NCBI GenBank assembly: GCA_011375275.1
Contig: DRLW01000468.1
Coordinates: 1 to 5,392 of the forward strand
From: Bacteroidota bacterium
GTDB taxonomy: Bacteria; Zhuqueibacterota; Zhuqueibacteria; Zhuqueibacterales; Geothermadaptataceae
Direction: 5' to 3'
DNA: 5,392 nucleotides
Shown piece after piece: positions 1-5,392 of this stretch. The notes under the pieces are model-generated. The model was not told where the DNA came from and did no database searches. It was given only the letters and a program-made list of their open reading frames with translations. The position numbers and the translations under genes are program-made. Each line of letters opens with the position of its first letter. Position 1 is the stretch's first letter.

Positions 1-4
1 ATCA

Positions 5-3000
5 TCATCCGAGCTGGCTGCTCAGCCAGGCACCCTGTGCGCTCAGCTTGGCTATCGTCGTTTCCATCGCGAGGAACCGTGAAATGAGTCGTTGCTGTTT
101 TTGTAAAAGATTGGTCTCAAACTGGGATATCTCACGATCGATCCTGCTGATATTATCGGAAATAGAATCCATTTTATAATTGACATAACCTTCAAAATCA
201 TCGGTTATGCCGAAAAGTTTGCGTTCAAACTGTTCCATGACACCAAAAGTGAGCGAGATCGTCCCGATCGTCCCGGTAGAGGTGCCGGTGTATTCGATAA
301 CCAGGCCATCGATATTTGCCTCGCCATTATTCCCGACAAGAGTCTGGCCATTCCCGGTCGTGGCCTCACCATTGATCGTGCCGGCAACATCTTCTCCTGC
401 ATAGCTCTGATCCGTAATGCCCAAGTTATTTGCAGTCTGAGAAATGGTAAAACCATAGTTGCTGCCGTAACTGCTGTGCGTCAGAACGAGCTGATTGCTG
501 CTGTTTTTCGTTGCTTCGATGGGCACATCGTAGCGACCGGTCGTGGTTACAGATGTGCTGCCGAAGGTGAGACTGCCGCCGTTGGTAATGGAATCTACCG
601 AAAAGGCCAACTGGCTCGTTCCTGTTTCACGATCCGTGACCACCAGCGCGCCATTGGTATCAATCGTCGCATAAACTTCATTATTGAAAGCAGACTCGAT
701 TGCTGACAGCAGCCCCTGAACCGTGTCTGTTGTTTTATCGCTGATCGTGTAGCTGCCGGCGATCGTAGTGCCGCGCCTGTTGGTGCCGCTGAATGAAATC
801 ACGGCTCCGTCTGAAATATCATTGCTGCCTGAGCCTGTGGTGTCGATTGCATCCCATGTCGTCGTCGAAGTGATCGCACCACCACTGATTTTCGTATTAT
901 TTTTGCTTGCCGTCAATTGCTGGCTGTATTCTGCGTTGAGCTCAGCATTGATTTTCGAGATGATATCATCTATCGTATCTCCCGCATCCAGGGAAATCGT
1001 TGCGACACGGCCGGTCAGAGTATCGGTCAGCGTGACTGTTTCAGCACCTGAAAGCCCGCCCGAAAGATCAACCGAACCGGTTACGGTTGCCTGGCTCGCT
1101 GCTGTGGTGATCGATACATCGTAGGTGCCGGCGACTGTCTCACGGCCAGTGCTGATAAAGTTCAGCGTGCTGACACTGCCGACGCCTCGTATTGCGAACA
1201 GATCGACGATATCTGAAAAATTGGTGCTGAGGAGACCGGAGAGCTTGGAATCGTCGACTTTGAGCGTACCATCATCCTGTAGATTAATCCCCGCTAACCC
1301 GAGGCTGGTATAGGATGAGGATAAGCCGGAGATGGACCCGAGCACCGTGTTCAGCAGATCTGCTTTTACAGACCTCAGCGTCCCGTCACCAAACAGGACG
1401 CCACCCGGCTCCTGGTTTTCTGCGTCATAGGCAAGCTGCCCGCCGATGTATTCCATGATCGAATTATAAGCATCGACGAACCCCTGTATCTCAGCTTTGA
1501 TGCTATCGACATCTCGACTTACCGCCAGGGTAACAGTCGTGGACGAATCCGCCGAAACAAGGTCGAGGGTGGCTCCGGCAATCAGGTCGTTGATTGAATT
1601 TGATGCACGAGTATAAGTTGAACCATCGATCTCGACGATGGCATCCTGCCCGCTCACAAGCTCCATGTCCCGCCCGCTGACGGTCTCTGTTACCGTGCCG
1701 AAATCAAGACTTCCGCCACCTTCATTGTTGCTGTAGATATTGACTTCGAGAAGGGAATCCCCACTCTGTAAATCCTTCACGACCAACTGGCCGGCCGTAT
1801 TGCCGTCCGTACCATCGCTGATGTAGGCATCGATATTTGCCGAGCCACCGAAGGCTGTTTCTATGCTTTCCAGAAAACCGCCTGTCGCATTCAGAGCTTC
1901 GCTCAAATTGGATATAGTAAATGTCGTGCTGACACTGTTGCCATCGCGGTCCTTTCCGGTGATCAGGATCGTGTCATTCACACTGATATCATTGGCATCA
2001 CTGCCGGTATTGATTTCAGACCACAATGTGGAATCGGTAATCGCTCCTCCTCCGGCAGCGCTGGTTTTTGTATTCGCTTTACTGCCGGTGTGAATTTCAT
2101 TTACCGCAGACCGGACACCTGTAAGAACTCCGAGGGTTTGGAGAATATTGTTGTTGTCCGTAAAAGATGTCGTGCCACTGATATCCAGGCGATAGTAGGT
2201 ATTCTCATCGCTGTCTGTCTCTGTAACAACCTGAGCAGAAACACCGGTCAGCGCATCGATATTTGCGGCGATATCTGTAAGACTTTCGGAAGAGAGGTCG
2301 ATGGTGACAGCTTGCCCGGCGATGGTAACCGAAGCGGATGCAGGAATGGTACTCAACCCGCGCAACGAACCGATTGCCGTTGCAGATGAGGTGAAAGCAT
2401 CACTTTTTGCGCCATCACTGGTGCGGTTCTTGATCTGGACACTCGACGAAGACAGGCCCAGGTCCTGCAGGATATTACCCGAACTGGCATCGAGCAACGA
2501 AAAGCCGTCCTCCCCTGTTTCATCACTGCTGAGAATGAGCTGATATTCATCCTCCGCACTGTTCAGAATCGTGGCGGTAACTCCGGAAGGAGTGCCTCCG
2601 GTGTTGAGATCATTGATATTGTCCCGGATGTCCTCAAGGGTGTCTGTTGATGTAACAACAATGGCTTTTCCGTTGATGAGGAATTCTCCACTCAGGCCGA
2701 GACCGTCTGTCCGGGATGAAAACAGCTTCGAGCCTAATTTCAGGGATTGCGCCTTTTGCAGGACTCGGATATTATAGGTACCCTGAGCAGCTTTATTCGT
2801 CGTGGTTGCTTTGAGAATATCCTCTGCGCTTTTCGAAGAAGAACTCGCGAGACTCGAGCGGAAGATATTATATGTCGATTCTTTTCTCAAGTTGACAGCG
2901 AGAGACTTCAGATCCAGCAGCTTGGTATTCAGAGATTTCCATTCTGCCAGTTTAGCATCATAGTTATCCCGCTGGCTCTGGAAGACGTCGATTTTGCGCG

Positions 3001-3088
3001 TCTCGATAGCCATCAGCTCGTCGATTATATCTCGCCAATTCAGGCCTGAGACGAGGCCACTGACCGTCGTCAATCCATCATTCAGCAT
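5..3088 (-). CDS. fliD: Flagellar filament capping protein FliD (HAP2), unusually long with duplicated inserted modules
   Basis: FliD forms the cap at the distal end of the flagellar filament, where it folds and inserts exported flagellin subunits. The 1027-residue product opens with a FliD_N domain (about 8-112; GLVSGLNWRDIIDELMAIE) that includes a heptad-like helix at about 24-70. Two flagellin-IN-like domains follow (about 134-200 and 250-322). FliD_C begins at about 480 (AIVEIDGSTYTRASNSINDL) and the protein ends in a coiled-coil-like helix (about 951-1025). Enterobacterial FliD is under 500 residues. The excess comes from a module at about 335-473 and a roughly 300-residue insertion (645-948) in FliD_C that contains a second copy of that module. 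I see no cysteine. The ATG at 3086-3088 has a modest GAAGAG ribosome binding site 7 nt upstream and lies 27 nt after flaG, so co-transcription is likely. The stop TGA is at 5-7, so the gene is complete. Family assignment is firm; inner domain limits are by eye. Confidence 0.95.
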   Translation of the reverse strand: MLNDGLTTVSGLVSGLNWRDIIDELMAIETRKIDVFQSQRDNYDAKLAEWKSLNTKLLDLKSLAVNLRKESTYNIFRSSLASSSSKSAEDILKATTTNKAAQGTYNIRVLQKAQSLKLGSKLFSSRTDGLGLSGEFLINGKAIVVTSTDTLEDIRDNINDLNTGGTPSGVTATILNSAEDEYQLILSSDETGEDGFSLLDASSGNILQDLGLSSSSVQIKNRTSDGAKSDAFTSSATAIGSLRGLSTIPASASVTIAGQAVTIDLSSESLTDIAANIDALTGVSAQVVTETDSDENTYYRLDISGTTSFTDNNNILQTLGVLTGVRSAVNEIHTGSKANTKTSAAGGGAITDSTLWSEINTGSDANDISVNDTILITGKDRDGNSVSTTFTISNLSEALNATGGFLESIETAFGGSANIDAYISDGTDGNTAGQLVVKDLQSGDSLLEVNIYSNNEGGGSLDFGTVTETVSGRDMELVSGQDAIVEIDGSTYTRASNSINDLIAGATLDLVSADSSTTVTLAVSRDVDSIKAEIQGFVDAYNSIMEYIGGQLAYDAENQEPGGVLFGDGTLRSVKADLLNTVLGSISGLSSSYTSLGLAGINLQDDGTLKVDDSKLSGLLSTNFSDIVDLFAIRGVGSVSTLNFISTGRETVAGTYDVSITTAASQATVTGSVDLSGGLSGAETVTLTDTLTGRVATISLDAGDTIDDIISKINAELNAEYSQQLTASKNNTKISGGAITSTTTWDAIDTTGSGSNDISDGAVISFSGTNRRGTTIAGSYTISDKTTDTVQGLLSAIESAFNNEVYATIDTNGALVVTDRETGTSQLAFSVDSITNGGSLTFGSTSVTTTGRYDVPIEATKNSSNQLVLTHSSYGSNYGFTISQTANNLGITDQSYAGEDVAGTINGEATTGNGQTLVGNNGEANIDGLVIEYTGTSTGTIGTISLTFGVMEQFERKLFGITDDFEGYVNYKMDSISDNISRIDREISQFETNLLQKQQRLISRFLAMETTIAKLSAQGAWLSSQLG
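257..274. repeat. Two tandem copies of a 9-bp unit inside fliD
   Basis: The plus strand reads GATCGTCCC twice in direct succession. On the coding strand this gives the repeated residues Thr-Gly-Thr-Ile-Gly-Thr-Ile near FliD position 940, shortly before the C-terminal helix. It keeps frame, so it is a small in-frame duplication in a beta-rich segment. Confidence 0.6.
533..910 (-). repeat. FliD inserted module, copy B (protein-level repeat)
   Basis: Encodes FliD residues about 727-852. It opens SKNNTKISGGAITSTTTW and carries AVISFSGTNRRGT, LLSAIESAF, ALVVTDRETGTSQLAFSV and GGSLTFGS...TTGRY, matching copy A block by block. It interrupts another flagellin-IN-like domain. The first part, before it, is TGRVATISLDAGDTIDDIIS and the helix after it. 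The second part, after it, is NQLVLTHSSYGSNYGF. The two halves join into a familiar flagellin-IN pattern when the module is removed, which supports an insertion within a domain. Confidence 0.78.
1670..2086 (-). repeat. FliD inserted module, copy A (protein-level repeat)
   Basis: Encodes FliD residues about 335-473. It opens with SKANTKTSAAGGGAITDSTLW, contains DTILITGKDRDGNS, LESIETAF and LVVKDLQSGDSLLEV, and closes with GGSLDFGT...VSGRD. Each block has a counterpart in the same order in copy B near the C-terminus. The module sits between a complete flagellin-IN domain (ending LQTLGVLTGVRSAVNEI) and the start of FliD_C (VSGQDAIVEIDG). These two segments are close together in ordinary FliD proteins, so it looks like a clean insertion. 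The two copies look clearly related but diverged in protein, and no long exact DNA repeat is apparent, so the duplication is old or the copies came in separately. Confidence 0.8.
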
Positions 3089-3095
3089 GCGGAAA

Positions 3096-3101
3096 CTCTT
3101 C
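3096..3101 (-). promoter_or_regulatory. Ribosome binding site of fliD
   Basis: The minus strand reads GAAGAG, 7 nt before the fliD ATG and inside the 27-nt gap after the flaG stop. It is weaker than the GGAGG sites of fliC and flaG. A weaker site fits a protein needed in only a few copies per filament. Confidence 0.55.
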
Positions 3102-3115
3102 GGTTAGCGGTTCGC

Positions 3116-3565
3116 TTATGCACGTTGGTCCAGCAAAGCACCGACTTGTTCCTGCAGTCGTGCCGTCAAATTCAACAGTTCTTCAGGGGGAATCTGCTTG
3201 ATGACCTCCCGGGTCTCAGCGTTGACGATCCGAACACCCTGCTTACCCGTCTCTTCGTCAACAAAAAAGCTCAACTGTTTTGATGAGGCTTCCTGCAGAA
3301 GCTTGTTGGCATCCTGAACAGCAGCCTGTAACTCCTCAGTGCTCAGTTCTTTAGCTATCGCTTTCTGTTCAGCATTAGCGCTGGCCTGTGAGTTGTTGTC
3401 AGCTTGTTCATCCCTTTGGCTGCCTTTGGCCTGAGCAGGTCTGGACGTTTGTACGGTGCTTTTGCCGGCAGATACGGCTTGTTGGCCATTAGCTGCCGTG
3501 TTGCGTACATCGAGAACCGCTGATAAATTCTGTTTAGCAGCGATTGTATTATCTGTGATCTTCAT
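3116..3565 (-). CDS. flaG: FlaG family flagellar protein
   Basis: A 149-residue FlaG-family protein. The conserved part is the C-terminal half (about 96-147): SFFVDEETGKQGVRIVNAETREVIKQIPPEELLNL, then a final helix ending GALLDQRA. This matches the family pattern of a short beta hairpin followed by EVIxQIPPEE. The usual TGEVI reads TREVI here (Arg119 in place of Gly). Residues 1-70 are rich in Ala, Gln, Ser and Asn and look disordered. In Campylobacter and Pseudomonas relatives, FlaG affects filament length or structure; its biochemical role is not settled. The gene lies between fliC and fliD, a common position. The ATG at 3563-3565 has a strong GGAGG site 8 nt upstream. No promoter of its own was seen, so expression probably comes from readthrough past the fliC terminator. 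Confidence 0.92.
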   Translation of the reverse strand: MKITDNTIAAKQNLSAVLDVRNTAANGQQAVSAGKSTVQTSRPAQAKGSQRDEQADNNSQASANAEQKAIAKELSTEELQAAVQDANKLLQEASSKQLSFFVDEETGKQGVRIVNAETREVIKQIPPEELLNLTARLQEQVGALLDQRA

Positions 3566-3599
3566 TTTACAATCCTCCGTTCTTGGAGAATGGGTAAAA
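3565..3599 (-). promoter_or_regulatory. Possible hairpin sequestering the flaG ribosome binding site and start
   Basis: On the minus strand TTCTCC (3585-3590) can pair with GGAGGA (3573-3578), one pair being a G-U, around the loop AAGAAC. Beyond a small internal loop, TTTTAC (3594-3599) is exactly complementary to GTAAAA (3565-3570), whose last A is the first base of the flaG ATG. The folded form would cover both the Shine-Dalgarno and the start. Its outer arm shares the TTTTA that forms the base of the upstream terminator, so the two folds compete. The pairing is visible in sequence; a regulatory role is inference. Confidence 0.4.
3574..3578 (-). promoter_or_regulatory. Ribosome binding site of flaG
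   Basis: GGAGG on the minus strand, 8 nt before the flaG ATG. It fixes the start codon at 3563-3565. It is also the 3' arm of a possible hairpin with the segment at 3585-3590 and so may be occluded in the mRNA. Confidence 0.8.
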
Positions 3600-3629
3600 C
3601 AGCAGAGGCATCAGGCCTCTGCTGTTTTA
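3595..3629 (-). terminator. Intrinsic terminator after fliC
   Basis: A perfect 15-bp inverted repeat: TAAAACAGCAGAGGC and its exact complement, separated by a 5-nt loop. On the minus strand the GC-rich part of the stem is followed by TTTT, the form of a rho-independent terminator. It begins 30 nt past the fliC stop and ends 29 nt before the flaG ATG. The A-tract on the other side makes it potentially bidirectional. It should cap most fliC transcripts and let only a fraction continue into flaG-fliD. Confidence 0.85.
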
Positions 3630-3659
3630 TATCCTGATTAAAGGTAGCGCGTCCCTGCG

Positions 3660-4745
3660 TTACCCGAGAAGCGAAAGAACAGCCTGCGGCAACGAGTTCG
3701 CCTGGGCGAGCATGGCGACACCGGCTTGCTGCAGAATCTGGTTTTTGGTAAAGTTAGACATTTCCATAGCCATGTCCACATCACGAATCACCGATTCCGA
3801 TGCTGTGAGGTTTTCGATAGCGGTCTGGAGATTGGCCTGGGCGTAACTGAGGCGGTTCATATTTGCACCAATATCACCCCGGATCGTGTTGACCGTATCG
3901 ATGGCTGTGTCGATCGTGGTCAATGCGGTCTGCGCGTCACTCTGAGTTGCGAGACTCAGGCTGGTCAAGCCAAGATCACTTTTCCGTACGCTCGAGATGG
4001 AAAAAGTCAACTGCTTGTCAGCAGCGTTGGTATCACCAATCTGGAACGTCGATGCTGTACTCGACACTGTGAAGGTCGGGAAGGCGGAACCGTTGGTATC
4101 TGTAAACGCGCCCGTGGTTTTAAACGAAATACCCAGACTCGAGAAAGTGATGGTCGAGCCGGTTGTCAGTGTTGCTGTTTCCGTGGTACTGCCAAAAGTC
4201 AGGGTCAGCACATCGGTCGTGGTGTTGTAAGAGGCCGTGTACGTACCCGTAGTGGCGCTGCCGATATCGAAGTCGTAGATGTTACCGACATCTGTATCCA
4301 CACAACCGGAGTAACTCTTGGTACCGTAGCCATCGAGCAGTGAGACACTGTTGTACTCTGTCGAGGTGGAAATCCGGTCGATTTCTGCGAGCAACTGCGA
4401 AGCTTCAGCGTCAATCTCGGTTCGGTTTCCGTCTGAGTTTGATGATGCTGCCTGTGTAGCCAATTCTTTCAAACGGGTCAGCATGTTGGAGATCTGCTCA
4501 ATACCACCTTCTGCTACCTGCAGTACGGAGCTTGCTTCCGTGGCATTCTGGGAAGCAACCGAAAGGGAAGCGACCTGAGCACGAAATTTCTGAGAAATGG
4601 AAAGGCCTGCAGCATCGTCAGCCGCGCGGTTGATTCGGAAACCTGAAGACAGTTTTTCCAGGGATGAGGTCAGCCCTGTAACCGTCCTTGCCAGGTTTTT
4701 GTTCGCCGTAAGCGAAGCAATGTTGTTTTGAACGCGAAGAGCCAT
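3660..4745 (-). CDS. fliC: Flagellin
   Basis: The major subunit of the flagellar filament, exported by the flagellar type III apparatus and polymerised under the FliD cap. The 361-residue protein has the conserved N-terminal D0/D1 region (1 to about 140; SLEKLSSGFRINRAADDAAGLSIS) and C-terminal D1/D0 region (about 255-361; NMNRLSYAQANLQTAIENL, ending AVLSLLG). Between them is a short Thr/Ser-rich, beta-strand-like variable domain of about 115 residues. It is shorter than the 490-odd residues of Salmonella FliC because the outer domain is reduced. Positions matching the TLR5 contact residues of Salmonella (Arg90, Leu94, Glu114) are kept as Arg91, Leu95 and Glu114. A single cysteine, Cys148, lies at the start of the variable domain. 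The ATG at 4743-4745 is preceded by GGAGG at 6-nt spacing, and a sigma-28-type promoter lies upstream. Only one flagellin copy is seen in this window. Confidence 0.97.
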   Translation of the reverse strand: MALRVQNNIASLTANKNLARTVTGLTSSLEKLSSGFRINRAADDAAGLSISQKFRAQVASLSVASQNATEASSVLQVAEGGIEQISNMLTRLKELATQAASSNSDGNRTEIDAEASQLLAEIDRISTSTEYNSVSLLDGYGTKSYSGCVDTDVGNIYDFDIGSATTGTYTASYNTTTDVLTLTFGSTTETATLTTGSTITFSSLGISFKTTGAFTDTNGSAFPTFTVSSTASTFQIGDTNAADKQLTFSISSVRKSDLGLTSLSLATQSDAQTALTTIDTAIDTVNTIRGDIGANMNRLSYAQANLQTAIENLTASESVIRDVDMAMEMSNFTKNQILQQAGVAMLAQANSLPQAVLSLLG

Positions 4746-4845
4746 CTGAATCCTCCATGATTGGGAAATGGCAATACTGTGAATTATGACCTGAGACAGT
4801 CTCTGCCGGCCCTGGCGGAGATGCTGTTCGAGTGGTCGTTCTCTA
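4746..4845 (-). promoter_or_regulatory. fliC 5' leader (about 100 nt) with dyads
   Basis: This is the stretch between the predicted transcription start (about 7 nt past the -10 element) and the fliC ATG. It contains an exact 5-bp dyad, GAGAC-T-GTCTC (4793-4803). Next to it is an imperfect hairpin at 4801-4820, with CTC and GCC pairing to GAG and GGC around one C-A mismatch and a 6-nt loop. A long leader can stabilise flagellin mRNA or bind CsrA-type regulators, but no specific binding site is claimed here. The extent depends on the predicted start. Confidence 0.4.
4752..4756 (-). promoter_or_regulatory. Ribosome binding site of fliC
   Basis: GGAGG on the minus strand, 6 nt before the fliC ATG. 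Strong and well spaced, as expected for a very highly translated gene. Confidence 0.85.
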
Positions 4846-4851
4846 TGCTGG

Positions 4852-4878
4852 ATATCGTCACTTTGGTTTACATCTTTA
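4852..4878 (-). promoter_or_regulatory. Sigma-28 (FliA) promoter of fliC
   Basis: On the minus strand TAAA (4875-4878) is followed after exactly 15 nt by GACGATAT (4852-4859). The flagellar sigma-28 consensus is TAAA-N15-GCCGATAA, so the -35 core and spacer match exactly and the -10 matches at 6 of 8 positions, including the CGAT core. The position, about 100 nt upstream of a flagellin start on the same strand, fits a class 3 (late) flagellar promoter that fires after hook completion. No competing sigma-54 (GG-N10-GC) or sigma-70 promoter was seen near it. Confidence 0.8.
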
Positions 4879-5249
4879 ACCCACTTTATTCATATCAGAA
4901 AAGCTGGAGACGTTCCGGCTGCTGTCTTGCCGTACAATGTTTCGAACCGTAAAATGCACCGAAGGACGTGAAGAAATACAGCGTGAAATACCGGGATCTG
5001 CTCTATCCCCTCACACCGCTCCAGCCGCAGGAGACGAGCTAAACGAGATACTGGCTCCCCCCTGTCCCGCAGGCACGCACCCATATCGGAACTGCCTCGT
5101 TCAAGCACAGCCAGCGCCCTGATCCTTGAAGCTTTTCTGAATGCGTCCCATCCTGTTGCAGTGTTTGAAAAAAAGTGATCATTCCGACATTTCATCACCA
5201 CATCAGTCAGCGTTGCGATATTATTAGGTAAGCAAAATTCAGCCGATTT

Positions 5250-5268
5250 CCGGCAGAGCCGGTTTCTT
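5250..5268 (+). terminator. Weak terminator-like hairpin
   Basis: CCGGC-AGA-GCCGG, a 5-bp GC stem with a 3-nt loop, is followed by TTTCTT on the plus strand. The form is that of a short intrinsic terminator, but no plus-strand gene leads into it and the T-run is broken. It may be incidental. Confidence 0.25.
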
Positions 5269-5283
5269 CACAAATAAAGCATC

Positions 5284-5297
5284 ATAACACGTGTCAT
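5284..5297. promoter_or_regulatory. Near-palindrome with ACACGTGT core
   Basis: ATAACACGTGTCAT is symmetric at 12 of 14 positions, with the 8-bp core ACACGTGT fully palindromic. Such sites often bind dimeric regulators. It lies about 400 nt from the fliC promoter, so if functional it more likely serves the gene beyond the right edge. No regulator is assigned. Confidence 0.25.
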
Positions 5298-5300
5298 CAG

Positions 5301-5326
5301 TAGGGGCGCCCCGCCGGTCGCCCCTA
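5301..5326. repeat. GC-rich palindromic element (REP/MITE-like or terminator)
   Basis: TAGGGGCG and CGCCCCTA form a perfect 8-bp stem around a 10-nt GC-rich centre. The left arm also sits in the small palindrome GGGGCGCCCC. There is no T-run on either side, so an intrinsic terminator is unlikely. The form, a compact strong palindrome in intergenic DNA, is like dispersed palindromic repeats found in many bacterial genomes. Only one copy is present here, so dispersal cannot be shown from this window. Confidence 0.45.
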
Positions 5327-5392
5327 TGGGTTTCGTGCCTGTTATCATCAACACTATTTGCATTGCCGGATTTTTTTGTCCCGATTGTCTCG

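Larger units (their letters stand above)
4879..5392. other. Intergenic region upstream of fliC, no gene supported
   Basis: About 510 nt without a convincing gene. Two overlapping minus-strand frames are open. One is a 103-codon frame from a GTG at 5199-5201 to 4890, rich in Arg, Leu and Cys and lacking a ribosome binding site. The other is a 47-codon frame from ATG at 5180-5182 to TAG at 5039-5041, with only a weak CGGA next to its start. Neither product is recognised. No tRNA-like fold or insertion-sequence end was seen. The right part (5240-5330) carries three separate dyads listed on their own. The region may be the spacer between fliC and an upstream operon, or hold decayed coding sequence. 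Confidence 0.5.

Noticed and set aside
768..1313. Two adjoining plus-strand open frames inside fliD (118 and 62 codons)
   Set aside because: They are antisense to fliD and reflect its Thr/Ser/Asp/Ile-rich codons read backwards as Val/Ser/Pro-rich strings.
3624..3640. TATAAA on the minus strand as a sigma-70 -10 box for flaG
   Set aside because: At 17-bp spacing the -35 position reads GGACGC, far from TTGACA, and the A-run is explained by the terminator arm.
3726..4343. 205-codon plus-strand open frame inside fliC
   Set aside because: It is antisense to strongly conserved flagellin sequence, and its product is Cys/Arg-rich with no known motif. It is a shadow of fliC.
4890..5201. 103-codon minus-strand open frame starting at GTG
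   Set aside because: No ribosome binding site, an unnatural Arg/Cys/Leu-rich composition, no recognisable motif, and its end lies just upstream of the fliC promoter. Probably a chance frame.
5223..5249. GCCGATTT on the plus strand as a second sigma-28 -10 box
   Set aside because: The position 15 nt upstream reads ATTA rather than TAAA, and no plus-strand gene follows.
5369..5378. Run of seven T as a terminator at the right edge
   Set aside because: No stable GC hairpin precedes it on the plus strand, and none is found on the minus strand either.
1..5392. CRISPR array, tRNA, rRNA, transposase or defence system
   Set aside because: No regularly spaced direct repeats, cloverleaf, ribosomal RNA stretch or transposase motif was seen on either strand.

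Overview
The window is a late flagellar filament locus, read entirely from the minus strand. In transcription order it holds fliC (flagellin), flaG and a very large fliD (filament cap). The fliD stop codon sits at the window's left edge, overlapped by a possible start of the next gene. The protein families and the fliC-flaG-fliD order point to a Gram-negative bacterium with a polar-type flagellar cluster. The flagellin N-terminus and the long, module-inserted FliD suggest a Desulfobacterota (deltaproteobacterial) or related lineage. That assignment is inference from sequence style, not a database match.

From right to left: 4879-5392 is non-coding as far as can be judged, with several dyads and one strong GC palindrome. 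A sigma-28 (FliA) type promoter (TAAA-N15-GACGATAT, 4852-4878) lies about 100 nt upstream of fliC. After a leader carrying a GGAGG ribosome binding site comes fliC (3660-4745, 361 aa). It is followed by a 15-bp perfect inverted repeat that forms an intrinsic terminator (3595-3629). flaG (3116-3565, 149 aa) starts immediately beyond this, and its ribosome binding site and start codon can be folded into a second hairpin. fliD (5-3088, 1027 aa) follows after 27 nt.

The genes act together outside the cell. FliD caps the growing filament and folds incoming FliC subunits, and FlaG influences filament length or assembly. The terminator after fliC should make flagellin mRNA far more abundant than the flaG-fliD message, matching the needed stoichiometry. 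No separate promoter was found for flaG-fliD.

The most notable observation is in FliD. It is about twice the length of the enterobacterial protein because a recurring module of roughly 125-140 residues has been inserted at two different sites, along with further flagellin-IN-like domains. The second notable feature is the pair of overlapping hairpins between fliC and flaG. No clearly new system was found; the locus is otherwise a recognisable flagellar operon.
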